From Microbulbifer sediminum (lineage in GTDB: Bacteria; Pseudomonadota; Gammaproteobacteria; Pseudomonadales; Cellvibrionaceae): a stretch of 64,000 nt of DNA. Made by a program: the position numbers and the translations under genes. The stretch spans positions 1 through 64,000 of the forward strand of contig NZ_JAJSAP010000005.1 in NCBI RefSeq assembly GCF_021729035.1, given 5' to 3'. Below are positions 61,301 to 64,000 of this stretch, one piece after another. The notes under the pieces were generated by a model. That model made no database searches, was not told the origin of the DNA, and saw only the letters and a program-made list of their open reading frames with translations. How positions within the stretch are numbered: the first letter of the stretch is position 1; every line of letters starts with the position of its first letter.

Positions 61301-62047
61301 GAGCACTTCTCCACGGCTAGACCCGGTACCAGCGCTAACGACATTGCGCTGGAAAAATACCTGACCGCCGGCGACGCTTGGAGGAGACACCCGCAGGTCG
61401 CTATACAGACCCGAGTCCCACAAGTGCGTCCCAGTTATGGCAGAGCGTGAAACGACACTATAAGAGCGTGTCGTACTACCTGGCAGATCGTATCCGGGGA
61501 GGGGAAGGAATAGCTGGCCATCCACAACGGCAGGTGGGAGATAGTGATCGGACTCCCAGCCTTCTAAGGGATGCGCCCAGACTGTTTCTGGATCCTGGTG
61601 CCAAACAAAACCGGGCTGATAACTCTGCCGGCCCGGCCCATTTCCATAACCTGCCCAGTCACCGGGAATCTGCTCATCGCCCGCCGGCTTGACATGAAAC
61701 ACGACCAGCCCCGGGGATTCCTCCCCGCTCTCACTCACCAGGACGTAATGAAGGCGGTCATTGCCGGTGAAACCCGGGTCCGGGACATAACTGAAGGAAC
61801 CGTCCTCGAGCCAGGTGAGAGCGCCATGTTCCGGTGCCCGCGCCAAACGGCCCACCAGTAAGGCCTGCCCAACTGTGCCCTCATCATTCGCAAGCCAGCC
61901 CCCGGTTGCCCCAACTTCCAACTGGGTGTCCTGTGTTAGGCGATAGAGATCAAAGTTTGCTCGTAGGGTTTGTCCGCTGGCATTAATGGCAGCTAGCAGA
62001 AAGCCGATGAGTACCACACAACGTGCACCACTTGTCGGGCTGAACAT
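58370..62047 (-). CDS. Large GlyGly-CTERM surface protein with PQQ propeller
   Basis: A 1225-residue exported protein. Order: signal peptide (1-26), Ig/cadherin-like domain (about 30-125, with ANDEGTVGQALLVGRLA), PQQ-type beta-propeller repeats (about 150-500), further Ig-like modules, a thrombospondin type 3 calcium repeat (about 985-1020: DLDRDGVVNDADNCP), a Lipoprotein_15-type repeat (about 1040-1135: CAAFWPPL, GRPLHFYAGD), an acidic Ser/Gly/Asp linker and a GlyGly-CTERM tail (last 28 residues: GGGGGSIGVPILLLLLL, RR). That tail is cut by rhombosortase and marks type II-secreted proteins. No paralog or binding ligand known. Start ATG 62047; an earlier TTG is possible. Confidence 0.87.
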   Translation of the reverse strand: MFSPTSGARCVVLIGFLLAAINASGQTLRANFDLYRLTQDTQLEVGATGGWLANDEGTVGQALLVGRLARAPEHGALTWLEDGSFSYVPDPGFTGNDRLHYVLVSESGEESPGLVVFHVKPAGDEQIPGDWAGYGNGPGRQSYQPGFVWHQDPETVWAHPLEGWESDHYLPPAVVDGQLFLPLPGYDLPGSTTRSYSVVSRSAITGTHLWDSGLYSDLRVSPPSVAGGQVFFQRNVVSAGTGSSRGEVLAVDVASGELTWQATYQAYNQDDFGDLPPPVVAEDTVWVQARPGQSFYGYDAVSGNQRFSFPTDATAFKLAPTVHRGKVYVGRDDRLDEYGSTTTALMRTLELNRPSILNDSLANDIYTSDGRLYVLGAASLMAIDQDSLDVHWSIELVRPDSLAVADGLLYVTHDRMLSVISEVDGTVLAELAPEWGVFDHTQPILTDDSLFLPTYAGVLALDRFSLEERFRLANAGPAIALADGVLFAVGDTLSAYRVAYGRNGPGAAPKVINGIPDQRIEQDGLVRIDLGRVFSHPDESLGYVIERENRSNVLAASVVGNELQLQAAGFPGEERLTVRAHVGGRSAELTFAVSVFNPAIVIEVFDITGAPVNPGQVVSGEVTGRITVYGKTGQHVQFYKNFRTLEADGHNHFVDQEMWQTTFTLDTADFFDGENLLSVHVHPMNVPGNYLTTDFDVGVFRLVTSNSNPAPNSDTQLPRLIISEDKISLIPLSNLVPGHLLFSSFGAVRVLDDYGEIGIDGWDFEGKAQVIAHLGASVLGKKRSIYSRPPKATGGTGIIFHEVNLLNFQKPEPRPAKVVLFFNDNAGRANYGFYEFELPALPTASRDVFDLNFPDVELLDVHQGGHLLVGDDGYLRMTARVKLPETYATVFDHMTAWVGNQPVLDLNFSKAVIQTQVPEGRREFVVELPIPASEIEKLEQVRLPGADTAAFAVWADFWGYQGNHLPVSEHIHVSSLRTFNTALADDDLDRDGVVNDADNCPLRANVMQRDVDGNGKGDACFGFPLKVLDDPQLGRRLVGGRSSSRPQHALYLVDLEYQGYSCSGINVAHCAAFWPPLTVNSREEIEAAKEFADISLEELPDGRHQVLLTGRPLHFYAGDLAPGQLVGNGIDGKWRPATITQAELDTEGVEQGTGSAGDDRESSDEADLGGPGASDGGESSADSSIVTVSPADAKSDSGGGGGSIGVPILLLLLLSLFRRGWFTSA

Positions 62048-62420
62048 GATTTGGGCTCTGGCTCTTATGTCTTTGGGCAGTTGCCTTAAGGGAATTCGCA
62101 AATGCCTTGTGGGACTGCTCCGCCATAGTATTAGTTATTTGACTGTACGGGGTGTATCCGACGTTTACTCTGGTGACAAGTTACCGGGTCCCGAAAGTCA
62201 CGGCTGTTACGCCGAACCACACAGGGTCTCTTAGCCAGCATGGGCGGAGACAGGGGCTAGGGAAAGGACTTACTGGCAACCTGCACTATTATTACGATTG
62301 ATATCGCTTCTCATTTGCCTTAAGATTGCCGCAACAATGACAGGAACGGTCGTGCCCTATTCAGCCGACCTTTCCGCAACGCGTAATAGCCCGACCTTAC
62401 GACGCATCAAGGAACCGAAA
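62048..62420. other. Divergent promoter region with Fur-like site
   Basis: About 370 bases between the surface-protein gene and the TonB receptor gene. It holds the Fur-box-like site at 62297-62315. No ORF of note. Confidence 0.5.
62297..62315. promoter_or_regulatory. Fur-box-like site
   Basis: On the minus strand AATGAGAAGCGATATCAAT matches the Vibrio/Pseudomonas-type consensus AATGA-AA-ATT-TCATT at about 15 of 19 positions, with a perfect left half AATGAGAA. It lies about 106 bases upstream of the TonB receptor start. Confidence 0.5.
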
Positions 62421-64000
62421 ATGCGCTACCTGAATACCACGCTCGCCCTGGCCATTGCCGCTGCCAGTTCCGCCACCTATGCCACCGAAGATGGCGCCCG
62501 CATTGATGAGGAGGTAGTGGTAACCGCCAGCCGTACCGAGAAACCGCTGAGCAGCATCCCCAATACCGTCACCCTGATCGACGAGGCAGAGCTGACCCGG
62601 GAGCTGGCCGCCACCAATGACCTGTCCACCGTACTGGGCAACCTGGTGCCGAGCTTCTCCCCCAGCCGCCAGAAGATGACCAGTTCCGGCGAGAGCCTGC
62701 GCGGGCGCAAGCCGCTGTACCTGATCGACGGGGTCCCGCAGTCCAACCCGCTGCGCAACGGCGGCCGCGACGGCCACACCATCGACCCGCTGATGCTGGA
62801 GCGCGTTGAGGTCATCCACGGTGCCAACGCCATCCACGGCATGGGCGCCTCCGGCGGCATCATCAACCTGGTGACCCGGACGCCCAGCGAGGAATTCCAG
62901 CAGAGCCTGCGCGTGGAGTCCGCGCTGCAGCCGGAAGACCTGGGCGAGACCGCCGGTTACGGCGGCAGCTATAGCCTGTCTGGTAAAAAAGATGCGGTGG
63001 ACGTGCTGGCCAGCCTCAGCTACCGCGACACCGGTATCAGCTACGACGCCAACGGCGATGTTGTCGGCTTCGACAATACCCAGGGCGACACCATGGACAG
63101 CCAGTCCATCAATGCGTTTATCAAGACCGGCTACAGCTGGGACGACCAGCGCCTGCAGCTGACCGCCAACCACTACAAGATCGAGGGCAACAACAACTGG
63201 GTCAGCGTTGATGGCGATATCAGCGCCGGCATCCCCACCACCGCGGTGGAGGGCCAGGTCCCGGGCGACGCCCCCTCCAACGACGTCACCACCGTCAACC
63301 TGCAGTACAGCAACGAGGCGTTCCTGGGCCAGAAACTGCGAGCGCAGGTGTTTTCCCAGGACTTTGCCGGCACTTACGGCGGCGGCACCTTCGGCACGTT
63401 CCAGGACCCGGCCTTTGGTGCGGACATCTTTGACCAGTCCCAGAACAACTCCGAGAAGCACGGCCTCAAACTGACCCTGCTGAAAGACCAGGTGGCCGGC
63501 GCCCCGGTGAGCGTCGCCTACGGCGTGGATATGTTTGAGGACGAGACCTGGCAGCAGCTGGTGCAGACCGGACGCGCCTGGGTACCGCCGACCCGCTACC
63601 GCAATGTCGCCCCCTACGTGCAGGGCGAATTCACCGGCATCGAGCAGCTGACCGTCACCGCAGGCGTGCGCCACGAGCGCTCCAAACTGGTGGTGGACGA
63701 CTTCACTACCCTGTTTTCCTATGGCAGCCAGCAGGTGGAAGGCGGCTCGCCGGAGTTCAGCGAGACCCTGGGGAACATCGGCGCCACCTACGCCATCAAC
63801 GACGCCCTGCGCGCCTATGCCAATTATTCCGAAGGCTTCTCCATGCCGGACGTGGGCCGGGTGCTGCGCGGCATCAACCAGCCGGGCCAGAGTGTCGAGA
63901 GCTTCCTCGACCTGCAGCCGATCCTCACCCAGAACCGCGAGCTGGGCCTGGACTTCAGCGGCGAGCGCTTTGCCGCACAGCTGGCCTACTACAGCTCGGA
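62421..64000 (+). CDS. TonB-dependent receptor (partial, runs off the end)
   Basis: The first 526 codons of an outer-membrane receptor; the window ends before the stop. Signal peptide MRYLNTTLALAIAAASSATYA, then the TonB box EEVVVTASR, the plug domain (SGESLRGRKPLYLIDGVP, ERVEVIHGANAIHG, ASGGIINLVTR) and alternating beta strands of the barrel. It looks like a siderophore or iron-chelate receptor; ligand unknown. ATG 62421 has AAGGA upstream. The Fur-like site supports iron control. Confidence 0.93.
   Translation, partial: MRYLNTTLALAIAAASSATYATEDGARIDEEVVVTASRTEKPLSSIPNTVTLIDEAELTRELAATNDLSTVLGNLVPSFSPSRQKMTSSGESLRGRKPLYLIDGVPQSNPLRNGGRDGHTIDPLMLERVEVIHGANAIHGMGASGGIINLVTRTPSEEFQQSLRVESALQPEDLGETAGYGGSYSLSGKKDAVDVLASLSYRDTGISYDANGDVVGFDNTQGDTMDSQSINAFIKTGYSWDDQRLQLTANHYKIEGNNNWVSVDGDISAGIPTTAVEGQVPGDAPSNDVTTVNLQYSNEAFLGQKLRAQVFSQDFAGTYGGGTFGTFQDPAFGADIFDQSQNNSEKHGLKLTLLKDQVAGAPVSVAYGVDMFEDETWQQLVQTGRAWVPPTRYRNVAPYVQGEFTGIEQLTVTAGVRHERSKLVVDDFTTLFSYGSQQVEGGSPEFSETLGNIGATYAINDALRAYANYSEGFSMPDVGRVLRGINQPGQSVESFLDLQPILTQNRELGLDFSGERFAAQLAYYSS

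Noticed and set aside
62397-63674. 425-codon minus-strand open frame
   Set aside because: Antisense to the TonB receptor, which has a signal peptide, TonB box and plug motifs; the minus-strand product is Gly/Ala/His-rich without any domain.

Overview
The window is GC-rich bacterial chromosome with dense, short-spaced operons. It looks like a marine or soil gammaproteobacterium. The gene families, a sedentary integron with long attC sites, a GlyGly-CTERM surface protein, TonB uptake and several RND pumps would fit a member of the Cellvibrionales such as Microbulbifer. That placement is inference; no rRNA gene or other taxonomic marker is present.

Layout. 1-2.65 kb is an AT-richer cassette array of a chromosomal integron: four cassette genes on the minus strand, each followed by a 134-143 bp attC site, then attI. 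2.66-3.67 kb is the integrase gene on the plus strand, with a near-perfect LexA box at its promoter. 3.8-14 kb is housekeeping and cell-envelope DNA: an ExoD-like membrane protein, two GH108 muramidase-type proteins (one fused to a YkuD_2-type L,D-transpeptidase domain), a CPBP protease, a DUF2157/GDYXXLXY pair, ahpC-ahpF with an intercistronic terminator, a cold-shock protein and an AraC/GyrI-like regulator. 14-21.8 kb is one minus-strand operon in which a BlaI/CopY-type repressor and an M56 (BlaR1-like) protease precede a TolC/His-rich lipoprotein/adaptor/RND efflux system; most adjacent genes overlap.

22-25 kb holds a secreted M28 peptidase and a DUF1254/DUF1214 lipoprotein. 25.2-30 kb is a TetR-controlled RND pump (tetR, adaptor, permease) with an operator-like palindrome. 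30-37 kb has an APC permease, YchJ, a patatin-like lipoprotein, poorly coding stretches with minus-strand terminators and a tRNA-Arg 3'-end-like fragment, a PPP-type phosphoesterase and TruC. 37.4-41.9 kb is a methionine gamma-lyase operon: an Lrp-type regulator, the lyase, and a PDH-E1-like enzyme that is most likely an MdeB-type 2-oxobutyrate dehydrogenase E1. 42.2-44.8 kb is a secreted lipase carrying three ricin-B trefoils. 45.6-48.2 kb is a cNMP/CBS/DUF294 nucleotidyltransferase with a DEDDh exonuclease.

48.6-58.1 kb is a nine-gene plus-strand operon for kynurenine catabolism: kynurenine formamidase-like cyclase, kynurenine 3-monooxygenase, kynureninase, 3-hydroxyanthranilate dioxygenase, ACMS decarboxylase, aminomuconate semialdehyde dehydrogenase and aminomuconate deaminase. 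It also has a ThDP-dependent enzyme and an SDR lacking the usual Tyr-Lys pair, where the canonical 4-oxalocrotonate branch would be expected. No tryptophan dioxygenase is present. The window closes with a 1225-residue GlyGly-CTERM surface protein and the first 526 codons of a TonB-dependent receptor with a Fur-box-like site.

The most novel-looking items are the protease/repressor-controlled efflux operon with its metal-binding lipoprotein, the ThDP/SDR extension of the kynurenine operon, the GH108-transpeptidase fusion and the ricin-lipase fusion.
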